Positions 44,023 to 53,268 of a DNA stretch of 64,000 nt are shown one piece after another. The stretch's first letter is position 1, and each line of letters starts with the position of its first letter. The stretch is from Bradyrhizobium liaoningense (GTDB lineage: Bacteria > Pseudomonadota > Alphaproteobacteria > Rhizobiales > Xanthobacteraceae). The translations under genes and the position numbers were made by a program. The stretch is taken from the NCBI RefSeq assembly GCF_018130955.1, contig NZ_JAFCJM010000031.1:1-64000 (forward strand), in the 5' to 3' direction. The notes under the pieces are model-generated. The model was not told the origin of the DNA. It was given only the letters and a program-made list of their open reading frames with translations, and did not search any database.

Positions 44023-44988
44023 ATGAGCAAAGCGGCCCCACAGGCAATCGAGCTTCCCTCCGCCGACGAGACGGTCGCGCTGGAGATGGCGCGCTGGCTG
44101 TCGCATCTCGGCGCCGAGCGGCGGCTGTCGCCGAAGACGCTGGAAGCCTATGCCCGTGACTTGCGGCAGTGCCTCGACTTCCTCTGCGGGCATTGGGGCG
44201 AGCGCGTGACGCTTAAGCGTTTTGCGGCGCTGGAGGCCACCGACATCAGAGCCTTCATGGCGATGCGCCGCGCCGACGACATCGCCGGCCGCTCGCTGAT
44301 GCGGGCCTTGGCGGGCCTGCGCTCGTTCGGACGCTTCCTCGAACGCGAAGGCAAGGGCAAGGTCGGCGCACTCTCCGCCATTCGCGCGCCAAAAGTCGCA
44401 AAGAGCCTGCCAAAGCCGCTGCCGATGGCCTCCGCAAAGCGCCTGGCCGATGCCGATGAACGCGCCGGCGAGGAGCGCGAGACCTGGATTTTGGTGCGCG
44501 ACGCCGCCGTGATGGCGCTGCTCTACGGCTCGGGCCTGCGCATCTCCGAAGCGCTCGGCTTGAAGCGCCGCGACGTGCCACGTCCCGGCGACGGCGACGT
44601 GCTCATCGTCACCGGCAAGGGCAACAAGACCCGCATGGTGCCGGTGCTGCAGAACGTGCTGGCCTTGATCCAGGACTATGCCGGAATGTGCCCGTATCCG
44701 CTCAACCCCGAAGGCCCGATCTTCCTCGGCGCGCGCGGCGGTCCCCTGAGCCCGCGCATCATCCAGCTTGCGATGGAGCGCCTGCGCGGCGCGCTCGGGC
44801 TGCCCGACAGCGCCACGCCGCACGCGCTGCGCCACTCCTTCGCCACGCATCTGCTCTCGCGCGGCGGGGACTTACGCGCCATCCAGGAATTGCTGGGCCA
44901 TTCCTCGCTCTCGACCACGCAGGTCTATACCGGCATCGATTCCGAGCGGCTTCTGGAAGTCTACGCCGCCGCGCATCCGCGGCGGTGA
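44023..44988 (+). CDS. xerC: Tyrosine recombinase XerC-type
   Basis: A 321-residue recombinase. An N-terminal SAM-like DNA-binding domain at about 15-110 (EMARWLSHLGAERRLSPKTL) precedes the catalytic domain: Arg in LLYGSGLRISEALGL, Lys in TGKGNKTRMVPVL, the HxxR in TPHALRHSFATHLLS, the second His in LLGHSSLSTTQVYT and the nucleophilic Tyr in the same segment. It resolves chromosome dimers at dif. TATACT at 43991 may be its -10 box. A chromosomal xer gene is more likely than an integrase because no phage genes or tRNA junction adjoin it. Confidence 0.92.
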   Translation: MSKAAPQAIELPSADETVALEMARWLSHLGAERRLSPKTLEAYARDLRQCLDFLCGHWGERVTLKRFAALEATDIRAFMAMRRADDIAGRSLMRALAGLRSFGRFLEREGKGKVGALSAIRAPKVAKSLPKPLPMASAKRLADADERAGEERETWILVRDAAVMALLYGSGLRISEALGLKRRDVPRPGDGDVLIVTGKGNKTRMVPVLQNVLALIQDYAGMCPYPLNPEGPIFLGARGGPLSPRIIQLAMERLRGALGLPDSATPHALRHSFATHLLSRGGDLRAIQELLGHSSLSTTQVYTGIDSERLLEVYAAAHPRR

Positions 44989-45102
44989 GCGGCGACGCCC
45001 CCGCCACGTCAAGCTCCGACATAACATTGTCACAAGCTGCATGCCTCTTGCGCGGGCCGCGCGGTTCGGTCATTCGTGGGGCACCGAGGCAGGAGGGATA
45101 TC

Positions 45103-45693
45103 ATGAGCGCACATGAAAGCATGGAGCATGCCGAGCACGCCGAGCACGCGTCCGGCTCGAACCGGAAGATCGCCCTTCTGATCGCCGTGCTGGCGCTGTT
45201 CCTCGCGATCTCCGAGACGCTCGGCAAGGGGGCGCAGACCGAATCGATCAGCAAGAACGTCGAGGCCTCCAACCTCTGGGCGTTCTTCCAGGCCAAGAGC
45301 ATCCGCCGCACCGTGGTGCAGACCGCCGCCGACCAGGGCAAGCTCGCGCTCGGCTTCTCGACCGAAGACGCCACCAAGGCGACCGTTCAAAAGCAGATCG
45401 AGGACTGGCAGAAGACCGCGGCGCGCTACCGCTCCGAGCCGGAGACCGGCGAAGGCACCGAGCAGCTCGCCGAGAAGGCCAAGCACGCCGAGCACGCACG
45501 CGACGAGGCGACGGCAAAGTATCATCATTTCGAGCTGGCCTCCGCCGCCTTCCAGATCGGCATCGTGCTGGCGTCGGCCACCATCATCACCGGCATGCTC
45601 GCGCTCGCCTGGGTCTCGGGCCTCTTGACCATCGCAGGGCTTGCGATGACCGCGCTCGGCCTGTGGTGGCCGCATCTGTTGCATTTGCATTGA
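45103..45693 (+). CDS. DUF4337-like membrane protein
   Basis: A 196-residue protein with a His/Glu-rich N-terminus (HESMEHAEHAEHASG), a membrane helix at about 22-42 (KIALLIAVLALFLAISETLG), a soluble helical middle with VEASNLWAFFQAKSIRRTVV, and two C-terminal membrane helices (FQIGIVLASATIITGMLALA, LLTIAGLAMTALGLWWPHLL). The layout matches DUF4337, whose function is unknown. AGGAGGG before ATG 45103 is a strong ribosome-binding site. It follows xerC by 114 bases. Confidence 0.85.
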   Translation: MSAHESMEHAEHAEHASGSNRKIALLIAVLALFLAISETLGKGAQTESISKNVEASNLWAFFQAKSIRRTVVQTAADQGKLALGFSTEDATKATVQKQIEDWQKTAARYRSEPETGEGTEQLAEKAKHAEHARDEATAKYHHFELASAAFQIGIVLASATIITGMLALAWVSGLLTIAGLAMTALGLWWPHLLHLH

Positions 45694-45700
45694 GGGCCGC

Positions 45701-45727
45701 CGTCGTCCCGGCGAAGGCCGGGACGAC
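45701..45727. repeat. Short inverted repeat after the DUF4337-like gene
   Basis: CGTCGTCCCGGC and GCCGGGACGAC form a near-perfect stem around GAAG. It looks like a reduced member of the palindromic repeat family and sits between convergent genes. Confidence 0.6.
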
Positions 45728-45772
45728 TCCTGAGAAATTGGCGCGAGCCCAAACTTATAACTGCGAGTGACG

Positions 45773-46303
45773 CTACCTTGCCTCGTGCACGCTCTTGCGA
45801 AAGCGCTGAATCAGGCGGAGCGTGCGGGCGGACCAGCCTTCGCCGTTGCCGGTGAGGACTTCCTTGATGCGACGCTTCATCGGCTCGACCAGCGCGGTCG
45901 CCTTGGCGCGCACCATCAGCACGAATTCGTAGAGCTTCTCGAACCAGGCCATCTCCAGGAGCTTGGGACGCGTGACGTCGAACACGAAGGCGGTGACGCC
46001 GACGCCGAGCAGTTTTGCGAACACGATGGTGACGACCGCGCTCAGCCAGTATTCGTGGGTGAGCAGCCAGAGCCCGACGAGCTTGAGCGGAAACAGCGGG
46101 ATGATCGGCACCGCGAACACGATCAGCGTCATCGCCGGCGACAGCGCGTCGACGCGGTCCGACAGCCACTGCTTGAATTGCGCGAGCGGAATCGCCGAGA
46201 CCACCCGCGCCACGATCGGTTCGAGATGGTCCCACAGCCAGGCTTCGATCAAGAAGATGATCGCAAGCAGGACCCAGACCGGTTGAAGAAGGCGGCGCAG
46301 CAT
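45773..46303 (-). CDS. Small membrane protein of unknown function (176 aa)
   Basis: The protein has hydrophobic helices at about 5-20 (LLQPVWVLLAIIFLIEAWLW), 45-75 (LSPAMTLIVFAVPIIPLFPL, KLVGLWLLTHEYWL) and 80-100 (AVVTIVFAKLLGVGVTAFVF), followed by a basic tail with VEPMKRRIKEVLTGNGEGWS. No family name comes to mind. ATG 46303 (MLRRLLQPVW) is chosen because the upstream open frame is Arg/Pro-rich without conservation. It lies directly downstream of lpdA and may be co-transcribed with it. Confidence 0.72.
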   Translation of the reverse strand: MLRRLLQPVWVLLAIIFLIEAWLWDHLEPIVARVVSAIPLAQFKQWLSDRVDALSPAMTLIVFAVPIIPLFPLKLVGLWLLTHEYWLSAVVTIVFAKLLGVGVTAFVFDVTRPKLLEMAWFEKLYEFVLMVRAKATALVEPMKRRIKEVLTGNGEGWSARTLRLIQRFRKSVHEAR

Positions 46304-46337
46304 GTGATGTCCGGCCCGATTGAGCTCGGGGCGTCGC

Positions 46338-47738
46338 CTACATATGGATCGCTCGCTTGCCGACTGCAAGCGCGGCCTCCTTGATGGCCTCCGACCGGGT
46401 CGGATGCGCATGGCAGGAGCGCGCAAGATCTTCGGCACTACCGCCAAATTCCATGAGAACGACCGCTTCATGGATCATTTCACCGGCTTCGCGGCCGATA
46501 ATGTGCACGCCGAGCACACGATCGGTCTTCGCATCTGCGAGAATCTTCACAAAGCCATCGGTCGTCTGGTTGACCTTGGAACGACCGTTGGCGGTAAAGG
46601 GAAACTTCCCGACCGTATAAGCCTGACCGGCCTGCTTCAGTTCCTCCTCGGTCTTGCCGACGGAGGACACTTCCGGCGTGGTATACACGACGCCTGGGAT
46701 AACATCGTAGTTCACGTGGCCAGCTTGGCCGGCGAGAATTTCCGCGACCGCAACGCCCTCGTCCTCGGCCTTGTGCGCGAGCATCGGGCCTGCGACGACG
46801 TCGCCGATGGCGTAGACGCCCTTCACATTGGTCGCGAAATGCGCATCGATCTGGACGCGGCCGCGCTCGTCGAGCGCGACGCCCGCTTCCTTCAGGCCGA
46901 GGCCGTCGGTGAAGGGCACGCGGCCGATGCAGACCAGCACGACGTCGGCCTCGATGGTCTCCGCAGCGCCGCCGGCAGCGGGCTCGATCTTTGCAAGCAG
47001 CGCCTTTCCATTGGCCTCGACGCCAGTGAGCTTCGAGCCCAGCTTGAACGCAAATCCCTGCTTCTCCAGGATGCGCTGAAACTGCTTCGCGATCTCGCCG
47101 TCCATGCCGGGCAGGATTCGGTCGAGGAATTCGACGACCATGACTTCGGATCCGAGCCTGCGCCACACCGAGCCAAGTTCGAGCCCGATGACGCCGGCAC
47201 CAATGACCAGCAGCCTGCCCGGCACCTTCTCCAGCGACAGCGCGCCGGTCGACGACACGATGCGCTTCTCGTCGATCTCGATGCCCTTGAGCCGCGCGAT
47301 GTCGGAGCCGGTGGCGATCACGATGTTCTTCGTTTCGACAACCTGCGACTTGCCGTCGGCGGACACTTCGACCTTGCCGGTGCCCAGAATCTTGCCGGAG
47401 CCCTTCAGCACGTCGATCTTGTTCTTCTTCATCAGGAACTCGACGCCCTTGACGTTGCCGTCGATGCCCTGCTGCTTGAAGTCCATCATCGCCGGCAGGT
47501 CGAGTTTTGGCGTGGAAACGGACACACCCATCTTGGCGAAGGAGTGTCCGGCTTCCTCGAACATCTCGGAAGCATGCAGCAGCGCCTTCGAAGGCATGCA
47601 GCCGACATTGAGACAGGTGCCGCCGAGCGTCGCGTTCTTCTCCACCACGGCGACTTTCATGCCGAGCTGCGCTGCGCGCACCGCGCAGACATATCCGCCC
47701 GGTCCGGTGCCGATGACGACGAGATCGTAGGTAGCCAT
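46338..47738 (-). CDS. lpdA: Dihydrolipoamide dehydrogenase (E3)
   Basis: A 466-residue flavoprotein. The FAD-binding loop is DLVVIGTGPGGYVCAVRAAQ; the redox pair is in LGGTCLNVGCMPSKALLH (Cys42, Cys47); the NAD-binding GAGVIGLELGSVWRRLG and the C-terminal HAHPTRSEAIKEAA with the catalytic His-Glu pair follow. It reoxidises lipoamide for 2-oxoglutarate dehydrogenase, whose E1 and E2 genes lie just upstream in the same direction. ATG 47738. Confidence 0.97.
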   Translation of the reverse strand: MATYDLVVIGTGPGGYVCAVRAAQLGMKVAVVEKNATLGGTCLNVGCMPSKALLHASEMFEEAGHSFAKMGVSVSTPKLDLPAMMDFKQQGIDGNVKGVEFLMKKNKIDVLKGSGKILGTGKVEVSADGKSQVVETKNIVIATGSDIARLKGIEIDEKRIVSSTGALSLEKVPGRLLVIGAGVIGLELGSVWRRLGSEVMVVEFLDRILPGMDGEIAKQFQRILEKQGFAFKLGSKLTGVEANGKALLAKIEPAAGGAAETIEADVVLVCIGRVPFTDGLGLKEAGVALDERGRVQIDAHFATNVKGVYAIGDVVAGPMLAHKAEDEGVAVAEILAGQAGHVNYDVIPGVVYTTPEVSSVGKTEEELKQAGQAYTVGKFPFTANGRSKVNQTTDGFVKILADAKTDRVLGVHIIGREAGEMIHEAVVLMEFGGSAEDLARSCHAHPTRSEAIKEAALAVGKRAIHM

Positions 47739-47777
47739 GAGAAGGAGTCCTGTAACTATCCGTGGTGAGATGATGTG

Positions 47778-48527
47778 TCAGCGGCCGCCGGACACATCGA
47801 GAATGGCCGACGTGACGTAGGAGGCGTCCTCCGACATCAGCCAGACGATGGCATTGGCGATTTCCTCCGACGTGCCGACCCGCTTCATCGGCACCATATG
47901 GGCCAGACGATGCGCGCGGTCGGGTTCGCCGCCGGCGGCGTGGATTTCGGTGTCGATCAGGCCGGGACGGATGGCGGCGACGCGGATGCCCTCGCCCGCA
48001 ACCTCGTAGCCGAGGCCGACGGTGAAGGAATCGATCGCGCCCTTGGAGGCCGCGTAGTCGACATAGGTGTTGGGAGCGCCGAGGCGGGCTGCGACCGACG
48101 AGAGGTTGACGATGACGCCGCCCTTGCCGCCGTGCTTGGTCGACATGCGCTTGATGGCCTCGCGCGCGCAGAGCATGCTGCCGGTGACGTTGATGGCCAT
48201 CACGCGCTGGATGCGTTCGGCCGACATCTCGTCGACGCGCACGCCGCTGGTGCCGACGATGCCGGCATTGTTGACGAGCGCGCCCAGAGTGCCGAACTTG
48301 TCGGCCGCCTTGAACAGCGCGAGGATGTCTTTTTCCTCGGCGACATCGCATTTCACCGCGATCGCCTTGCCATTGCTGCCTTCGATCTTCGAAACGACCT
48401 CGTCGGCGGCAGCCTTGTTGCTGGCATAGCCGACCACAACACGGAAGCCGCGCGCGGCCGCGGCAAGCGCCGTCGCGCGACCAATGCCGCGGCTGCCGCC
48501 GGTGATGACAACGACCTTATCCGTCAT
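47778..48527 (-). CDS. Short-chain dehydrogenase/reductase (SDR)
   Basis: A 249-residue NAD(P)-dependent enzyme. VVVITGGSRGIGRATALAAA is the cofactor loop, LVNNAGIVGTSG follows, and the catalytic residues are Ser in VNLSSVAARLG and Tyr-x-x-x-Lys in YVDYAASKGAIDSF. The end SYVTSAILDVSGGR is typical. The substrate is unknown; similar enzymes reduce sugars or 3-oxoacyl groups. It lies between sucB and lpdA, with its start overlapping the stop of the small gene upstream by 11 bases. Confidence 0.9.
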   Translation of the reverse strand: MTDKVVVITGGSRGIGRATALAAAARGFRVVVGYASNKAAADEVVSKIEGSNGKAIAVKCDVAEEKDILALFKAADKFGTLGALVNNAGIVGTSGVRVDEMSAERIQRVMAINVTGSMLCAREAIKRMSTKHGGKGGVIVNLSSVAARLGAPNTYVDYAASKGAIDSFTVGLGYEVAGEGIRVAAIRPGLIDTEIHAAGGEPDRAHRLAHMVPMKRVGTSEEIANAIVWLMSEDASYVTSAILDVSGGR

Positions 48528-48768
48528 AGCGTCCCTTCCACCAAACGAGCCCCAGAAACACCGCACCGCAAATGAGCGCTAGAAGGCAGAGCCATGTAGC
48601 GATGCTGAGCGATTCGTTGAGATAACCCCAGTCGGAGCCTCCACCAAGATCGGCATGGTGTTGCAGGACACGTCCACCGAAGAAGCCCCCAAAAGCTGCG
48701 CTCATCGCACCGATGAAGGCGACAAGCGTGATCGCCAGGCGGCGTGGGTGCCTGGCGATCCAGTTCAT
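48517..48768 (-). CDS. Mini membrane protein in the TCA cluster (83 aa)
   Basis: Two hydrophobic helices at about 10-32 (RLAITLVAFIGAMSAAFGGF) and 57-76 (IATWLCLLALICGAVFLGLV) with a Gly/His-containing link and a basic C-terminus (WWKGRYDG). It begins four bases after sucB ends and overlaps the start of the SDR gene, so it is almost certainly translated with both. Family unknown to me; it might help place enzymes at the membrane, but that is speculation. Confidence 0.72.
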   Translation of the reverse strand: MNWIARHPRRLAITLVAFIGAMSAAFGGFFGGRVLQHHADLGGGSDWGYLNESLSIATWLCLLALICGAVFLGLVWWKGRYDG

Positions 48769-48772
48769 CGTC

Positions 48773-50011
48773 TTACAGGTCCAGCACCAGCCGCGCCGGG
48801 TCTTCCAGGCTCTCCTTGACGCGGACCAGGAAGGTGACGGCTTCCTTGCCGTCGATCACGCGGTGATCGTAGGACAGCGCCAGATACATCATCGGGCGGA
48901 CCTCGATCTTGCCGCCGACGACCATCGGCCGCTCCTGGATCTTGTGCATGCCGAGGATGCCGGACTGCGGCGCGTTCAGGATCGGCGTCGACATCAGCGA
49001 ACCGTAGATGCCGCCATTGGTGATGGTGAAGGTGCCGCCCTGCATTTCATCGATCTTGAGCTGACCGTCGCGGGCGCGGCGGCCGAAATCGGCGATGCCC
49101 TTCTCGATGTCGGCGATCGACTTGTGGTCGCAATCGCGCACCACGGGCACGACCAGGCCCTTGTCGGTGCCGACGGCGACGCCGATGTGATAGTAGTTCT
49201 TGTAGATGAGGTCGGTGCCGTCGATCTCGGCGTTGACGGCCGGGATGTCCTTCAGCGCCTGCACCACCGCCTTGGTGAAGAAGCCCATGAAGCCGAGCTT
49301 GGAGCCGTGCTTCTTCTCGAACGCGTCCTTGTAGTGCGCGCGCAGCGCCATGACGTTGGTCATGTCGACCTCGTTGAAGGTCGTGAGCATCGCGGCGGTG
49401 TTCTGCACGTCCTTGAGGCGGCGCGCGATGGTCTGGCGCAGCCGCGTCATCTTCACGCGCTCCTCGCGTGCGGCATCGTCGGCCGGTGACGGCGCACGAA
49501 CCTGGACGGAAGCGGCCGGCTGGTTGACCGGGGTCGGCGCGGACGCCGCACGCTCGATTGCGGCGAGCATGTCACCCTTGGTGACGCGACCGTCCTTGCC
49601 GGAGCCGGGAACGGTCGAGGCATCGATGCCGGTCTCGGCCGAGAGTTTTCGCACCGACGGGGCGAGCGGCGCATCGGCCGGCGGCGCCTTGGCGGCAGCG
49701 GCTGCGGGAGCAGCGGCCGCCGGTGCGGCAGCGGCCTTGGCCGGAGCTGCGGCAGGCTTTGCAGCGGGCGCGGCGGCGCCGTCATTGATCTGGCCGAGCA
49801 GCGCGCCGACCGCGACGGTCTCGCCGTCCTTGGCGATGATCTCGCCGAGCGTGCCTGCGGACGGCGCCGGCACTTCGATGGTCACCTTGTCGGTCTCGAG
49901 CTCCACCAGGGGCTCGTCGACGGCGACGGATTCGCCGGCCTTCTTGAACCAGCGGCCGATGGTGGCCTCGGTGACGGATTCGCCGAGCGTCGGCACACGA
50001 ATTTCAGTCAT
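48773..50011 (-). CDS. sucB: Dihydrolipoyllysine succinyltransferase (E2 of 2-oxoglutarate dehydrogenase)
   Basis: A 412-residue protein. The lipoyl domain at 1-76 has VELETDKVTIEVPAPSAG with lipoylated Lys42; a long Ala/Pro linker follows, then the E1/E3-binding domain at about 118-155 (APSVRKLSAETGIDASTVPG) and the catalytic domain ending LALSYDHRVIDGKEAVTFLV, which contains the catalytic His and Asp. It forms the multimeric core of the complex. The gap to sucA is about 157 bases and contains an inverted repeat. Confidence 0.96.
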   Translation of the reverse strand: MTEIRVPTLGESVTEATIGRWFKKAGESVAVDEPLVELETDKVTIEVPAPSAGTLGEIIAKDGETVAVGALLGQINDGAAAPAAKPAAAPAKAAAAPAAAAPAAAAAKAPPADAPLAPSVRKLSAETGIDASTVPGSGKDGRVTKGDMLAAIERAASAPTPVNQPAASVQVRAPSPADDAAREERVKMTRLRQTIARRLKDVQNTAAMLTTFNEVDMTNVMALRAHYKDAFEKKHGSKLGFMGFFTKAVVQALKDIPAVNAEIDGTDLIYKNYYHIGVAVGTDKGLVVPVVRDCDHKSIADIEKGIADFGRRARDGQLKIDEMQGGTFTITNGGIYGSLMSTPILNAPQSGILGMHKIQERPMVVGGKIEVRPMMYLALSYDHRVIDGKEAVTFLVRVKESLEDPARLVLDL

Positions 50012-50077
50012 GGTCTTTTCCTTGAGATCGCCTGTGCGGTCATGATTTTCTTATGTCATCGCCAGCGAAGGGGGGCG

Positions 50078-50152
50078 ATCCAGTACGCCGTGACCGTCGT
50101 GATCAGAACGAACGCCGCGGAGTACTGGATGCCCCGCCTTCGCGGGGCATGA
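50078..50152. repeat. Inverted repeat between sucA and sucB
   Basis: ATCCAGTAC (50078-50086) pairs with GTACTGGAT (50122-50130), and directly after it GCCCCGCC-TTC-GCGGGGC forms a second stem. The repeat resembles the other palindromic elements of the window and lies within the cluster. Confidence 0.65.
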
Positions 50153-50168
50153 CTCAGTCCAGAATTGT

Positions 50169-53132
50169 CTAGCTCAATGCTTCGTCGAGGAAGGCCTTGA
50201 GCTGAGCCTGATGCTTGGACATCAAGCCGGTCGCGGTCGCGGCGGAGGCGGCGCGGCCGACATAGCGCGGACGCCGGCTCACGCCGTGCACCTGGTTGAG
50301 CACCCATTCCAGATAGGGCTCGATGAAGTGCCACGCACCCATGTTGCGCGGCTCTTCCTGACACCAGATCACCTCGGCCTTCTTGAAGCGCGACAGCTCC
50401 TGAACCAGCGCCTTGAGCGGCACCGGATAGAGCTGCTCGACGCGCATCAGGTAGATGTCGTCGATGCCGCGCTTCTCGCGCTCCTCGTAGAGGTCGTAAT
50501 AGACCTTGCCCGTGCAGAGGATGATGCGGCGGATCTTCTCGTCCGGCACGAGCTTGATCGGCTCGTTCGGCAGCATCTGGGTGTCATCGTAGAGGATGCG
50601 GTGGAACGTCGTGTCCTTGCCGAGCTCGTCGAGCCGCGACACCGCCCGCTTGTGACGCAGAAGCGATTTCGGCGTCATCAGGATCAGCGGCTTGCGGATC
50701 TCGCGGTGGAGCTGGCGCCGCAGCACATGGAAGTAGTTCGCCGGCGTCGTCGGATAGACCACCTGCATGTTGTCTTCGGCGCACATCTGCAGGTAACGCT
50801 CGAGGCGTGCGGAGGAATGCTCGGGGCCCTGGCCCTCATAGCCGTGCGGCAGCATGCAGACGAGGCCCGACATGCGCAGCCATTTGCGTTCGCCCGAGGA
50901 GATGAACTGGTCGAACACGACCTGCGCGCCGTTGGCGAAGTCGCCGAACTGGGCTTCCCACATCGCGAGCGCATTCGGCTCGGCCAGCGAGTAGCCATAT
51001 TCGAAAGCGAGCACCGCTTCTTCCGACAGCAGCGAGTTGATGACCTCGTAATGTCCCTGCTCGACGCCGAGATGATTGAACGGCGTGTAGCGGCTCTCGT
51101 CTTCCTGGTCGATCAGCACCGAATGACGCTGCGAGAAGGTGCCGCGCTCCGAATCCTGCCCGGAGAGGCGCACGTGGTGGCCCTCCTCGAGCAGCGAGCA
51201 GAACGCCAGCGCCTCACCTGTCGCCCAGTCGATCCCGACGCCGTTGTCGATTGCCTTGGCACGATTGTCCAGGAAACGCTGGATGGTGCGGTGAACACGG
51301 AAACCATCCGGCACCTTGGTGATCTTGCGGCCGATGTCCTTGAGCGTTGCAGTATCGACGCCGGTGATGCCGCGCCGCGCATCCTCTTCCTGGTCGGCGA
51401 TCTTGAAGCCCGACCACTTGCCGTCGAGCCAGTCGGCCTTGTTCGGCTTGTAGCCCGACCCGGCCTCGAACTCGGCATCGAGCCGGGCGCGCCAATCGGC
51501 CTTGGCCTTGTCGACCTCGCCATCGGTCATCACGCCTTCGGCGACGAGCCGCTTGGCATAGATCGTCAGCGTCGAGGGATGCGAGGCGATCTGCTTGTAC
51601 ATCACAGGCTGGGTGAACGCCGGCTCGTCGCCCTCATTGTGGCCGTAGCGGCGGTAGCAGAACATGTCGATGACGACAGGTTTGTGGAACTTCTGCCGGA
51701 ACTCGATCGCCACCTTGGCCGCGAACACCACGGCTTCCGGATCATCGCCGTTGACGTGGAAGATCGGCGCGTCGATCATTTTTGCGACGTCGGACGGATA
51801 GGGCGACGAGCGCGAGTAACGCGGATAGGTGGTGAAGCCGATCTGGTTGTTGACGATGAAGTGCAGCGAGCCGCCTGTGCGGTAGCCCTTCAGGTCCGAC
51901 AGAGCAAAGCATTCCGAGATCACGCCCTGGCCGGCGAACGCGGCATCGCCGTGCAGCAGCAGCGGCAGCACGGAGATGCGCTGATCCGGCGGATCGCCAT
52001 GCTGGTCCTGCTTGGCGCGGACCTTGCCGAGCACCACGGGATCGACGATCTCGAGATGCGAGGGGTTGGCGGTCAGCGACAGATGGATGCGGTTGCCGTC
52101 GAACTCGCGGTCGGAGGACGCGCCGAGGTGATACTTCACGTCGCCGGAGCCTTCGACGTCCTCAGGGTTGGCCGAGCCGCCCTTGAACTCGTGGAACAGC
52201 GCGCGGTGCGACTTGGCCATCACCTGCGTCAGCACGTTGAGGCGGCCGCGATGCGGCATGCCGAGCACGATCTCCTTCACGCCGAGATTGCCGCCGCGCT
52301 TGATGATCTGCTCGAGCGCGGGGATCAGCGATTCCGCGCCGTCGAGACCGAAGCGCTTGGTGCCGGTGAACTTGATGTCGCAGAACTTTTCAAAGCCTTC
52401 GGCTTCGACCAGCTTCGTCAGGATGGCGCGGCGGCCTTCAGGAGTGAACGAGATCTCCTTGTCCGGACCCTCGATGCGCTCCTGGATCCAGGCCTTCTGC
52501 GCGGCGTTGGTGATGTGCATGAACTCGACGCCGAGCGTCTGGCAGTAGGTGCGCTCGCAGATCGCGACAATCTCGCGCAGGTTGCCGTACTCAAGGCCGA
52601 GCACGTGATCGAGGAAGATCTTGCGGTCGAAGTCGGCCTCGCTGAAGCCGTAGGTGCGCGGGTCGAGCTCTTCGCGGTTGCGCGGCGCCTCGATGCCGAG
52701 CGGATCAAGCTTGGCGTGGAAGTGGCCGCGCATGCGGTAGGCGCGGATCAGCATCAGCGCGCGCACCGAATCGCGGGTCGCCTGGAGCACGTCGGCGGAG
52801 GAGAGATCGGCGCCCTTGTCAGCCACCTTCGCCTTGGCAGCAATCTTGGCGCCGACCGCCTTCTCGACCTCGACCCAGTTGCCGTCGAGCGCCGAGGTGA
52901 GCTCGTCGCGCGGCGTCACCGGCCAGTTGTCGCGGGCCCAGCTCGGGCCCTCGGCGTTCTTGCGAACGTCGACCGGCTGGTCCTTCAGGCTCCGGAAGAA
53001 CTCCTGCCATTCCGGATCGACCGAGGCGGGATCCTTCTCATAGCGGGCGTAGATATCGTCGATGTAGGTGGCGTTTGTGCCCTGCAGAAAGGAAGATAGG
53101 GCAAAGGCTGCGTTCGCGTCCTGGCGAGACAT
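50169..53132 (-). CDS. sucA: 2-oxoglutarate dehydrogenase E1 component
   Basis: A 987-residue thiamine-diphosphate enzyme. It starts MSRQDANAAFALSSFLQGTN, has the early YARYEKDPASVDPEWQEFF motif, then EIVLGMPHRGRLNVLTQVM, YHLGASSDREFDGNRIHLSL, the cofactor motif HVNGDDPEAVVFAAKVAIEF and GHNEGDEPAFTQPVMYKQI. It decarboxylates 2-oxoglutarate and passes succinyl to SucB. ATG 53132 starts the conserved N-terminal peptide. A long opposite-strand frame in 50.2-53.1 kb is a codon-bias artefact. Confidence 0.97.
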   Translation of the reverse strand: MSRQDANAAFALSSFLQGTNATYIDDIYARYEKDPASVDPEWQEFFRSLKDQPVDVRKNAEGPSWARDNWPVTPRDELTSALDGNWVEVEKAVGAKIAAKAKVADKGADLSSADVLQATRDSVRALMLIRAYRMRGHFHAKLDPLGIEAPRNREELDPRTYGFSEADFDRKIFLDHVLGLEYGNLREIVAICERTYCQTLGVEFMHITNAAQKAWIQERIEGPDKEISFTPEGRRAILTKLVEAEGFEKFCDIKFTGTKRFGLDGAESLIPALEQIIKRGGNLGVKEIVLGMPHRGRLNVLTQVMAKSHRALFHEFKGGSANPEDVEGSGDVKYHLGASSDREFDGNRIHLSLTANPSHLEIVDPVVLGKVRAKQDQHGDPPDQRISVLPLLLHGDAAFAGQGVISECFALSDLKGYRTGGSLHFIVNNQIGFTTYPRYSRSSPYPSDVAKMIDAPIFHVNGDDPEAVVFAAKVAIEFRQKFHKPVVIDMFCYRRYGHNEGDEPAFTQPVMYKQIASHPSTLTIYAKRLVAEGVMTDGEVDKAKADWRARLDAEFEAGSGYKPNKADWLDGKWSGFKIADQEEDARRGITGVDTATLKDIGRKITKVPDGFRVHRTIQRFLDNRAKAIDNGVGIDWATGEALAFCSLLEEGHHVRLSGQDSERGTFSQRHSVLIDQEDESRYTPFNHLGVEQGHYEVINSLLSEEAVLAFEYGYSLAEPNALAMWEAQFGDFANGAQVVFDQFISSGERKWLRMSGLVCMLPHGYEGQGPEHSSARLERYLQMCAEDNMQVVYPTTPANYFHVLRRQLHREIRKPLILMTPKSLLRHKRAVSRLDELGKDTTFHRILYDDTQMLPNEPIKLVPDEKIRRIILCTGKVYYDLYEEREKRGIDDIYLMRVEQLYPVPLKALVQELSRFKKAEVIWCQEEPRNMGAWHFIEPYLEWVLNQVHGVSRRPRYVGRAASAATATGLMSKHQAQLKAFLDEALS

Positions 53133-53268
53133 TACTTGAGTTCCTGGCGATTTTTGTTTGCGCCCTGAAAACGGCGCTGCGACCGATCCCCCGGCGTGGA
53201 TCGGTGCGTCAGCGACCATTTACCCTATCTGGCGCGAAACTTCGCCCGGAAAACAACGAAGAAGTGAA

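Noticed and set aside
44023..44988. XerC-like gene as a mobile-element integrase
   Set aside because: It lies in a stable context beside priA, has the chromosomal Xer motifs, and there is no attachment repeat, tRNA junction or phage gene nearby.
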